This document shows positions 55,461 through 55,692 of a DNA stretch of 55,692 nt, in pieces (positions within the stretch are counted from its first letter, which is position 1; every line of letters begins with the position of its first letter). Origin of the DNA: a virus; the IMG/VR virus record IMGVR_UViG_3300029787_000058, positions 1 to 55,692 of that record. The stretch is one strand, 5' to 3'. The notes below the pieces were generated by a model, which worked only from the letters and a program-made list of their open reading frames with translations, made no database searches and was not told the origin of the DNA. A program made the position numbers and the translations under genes.

Positions 55461-55692
55461 TGGCAACAACGATAAATTGGGATTGTAAAACAGTAGAGTG
55501 CTACTCTAGTATGGGTGGCCACACAGATGTTATATATCAAGTTCATTGGAGGGTAACTGGAACTTCAGACACACTAGATCCTGATGGAGACGCTTACATG
55601 GATTCTTCTATAGGGATTCAGGCTTTGGACACAAGTGACCTTAGCGGGTTCACCGCGTTTTCCAATCTAACACATTCCGACATTATTTCTTG
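55372..55692. repeat. Terminal overlap, right copy (matches 1-90 and 336-566)
   Basis: See the left copy. This end lacks the small membrane gene and gives the population variant with tight coupling of fibre and downstream gene. Substitutions are mostly silent, so it is a natural variant rather than read error. Confidence 0.9.
55460..55692 (+). CDS. Second copy of the small conserved protein (partial at the window end)
   Basis: The frame starts at ATG 55460, overlapping the fibre stop (TAATG), and runs off the window. It matches 334-566 with four substitutions, one of them an Ala-to-Gly change at codon 34. In this variant the gene follows the fibre directly because the 245-base insertion with the membrane gene (91-335) is missing. 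Confidence 0.85.
   Translation, partial: MATTINWDCKTVECYSSMGGHTDVIYQVHWRVTGTSDTLDPDGDAYMDSSIGIQALDTSDLSGFTAFSNLTHSDIIS

Noticed and set aside
1-55692. Integrase, repressor or attachment sites indicating a temperate phage
   Set aside because: No recombinase or attachment repeat was found; the only regulator-like gene is a MarR-type protein, and the duplicated ends are from wrap-around.

Overview
The window is an almost complete genome of a virulent, tailed, podovirus-like phage, probably of a marine member of the Bacteroidota. The evidence for the host is the AT-rich sequence, the near absence of strong Shine-Dalgarno sites, and a repeated TAnnTTTG element in front of many genes, which is the -7 box of the Bacteroidota housekeeping sigma factor. 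There is no sheath, tape measure or integrase. The structural set (terminase, large portal, neck protein, a 1683-residue tail protein and three large proteins of the internal-virion kind) resembles P22/crAss-like podoviruses. The two ends of the window overlap: 1-566 corresponds to 55372-55692, apart from a 245-base insertion carrying one small gene and four substitutions. The map is therefore circular or circularly permuted, with a unit of about 55.37 kb, and the ends come from two variants of one population.

Layout. 0-25.7 kb, plus strand: a trimodular glycosyltransferase / lysyl-hydroxylase gene, DUF3310 and FkbM genes, scaffold, major capsid protein, neck and tail proteins, three large putative internal virion proteins, then two small membrane genes of which the second looks like a one-piece spanin. 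25.7-38.6 kb, minus strand: early/replication genes (nuclease-like protein, glycosyltransferase, RusA resolvase, primase-helicase, DnaA-C-terminal-like protein, SSB-like protein, RecE-like exonuclease, probable annealing protein), followed by more than twenty small mostly unknown genes. 38.8-41.0 kb, minus strand: lysis and small membrane genes including an amidase. 41.0-50.5 kb, mostly plus strand: holin candidate, small basic proteins, a divergent winged-helix regulator, a fibre-like protein, tandem GroES-like protein, a 2-oxoglutarate oxygenase, large terminase and portal. 50.5-55.5 kb: a 1648-residue collagen-like fibre gene which, on the circle, lies directly before the trimodular enzyme.

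Two systems stand out. First, the fibre is built of Gly-X-Lys triplets, and three genes downstream is a single polypeptide joining a GT4-type glycosyltransferase, a GT25 domain (the collagen galactosyltransferase family) and a C-terminal oxygenase with the PLOD-type lysyl-hydroxylase signature. This looks like a complete phage system for hydroxylating and glycosylating its own collagen, possibly helped by a second oxygenase, a second glycosyltransferase and an FkbM methyltransferase. Second, three hammerhead ribozymes lie between genes of the minus-strand early operon (35.8, 36.1 and 36.95 kb). Two of them are a tandem duplicate with compensatory base changes. Nearby is a GC-rich, hairpin-dense, non-coding island (37.9-38.1 kb) that is probably a structured RNA or an origin.

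No DNA or RNA polymerase, tRNA, CRISPR array or insertion sequence is visible. Replication presumably relies on the host polymerases, loaded by the phage primase-helicase and DnaA-like protein.
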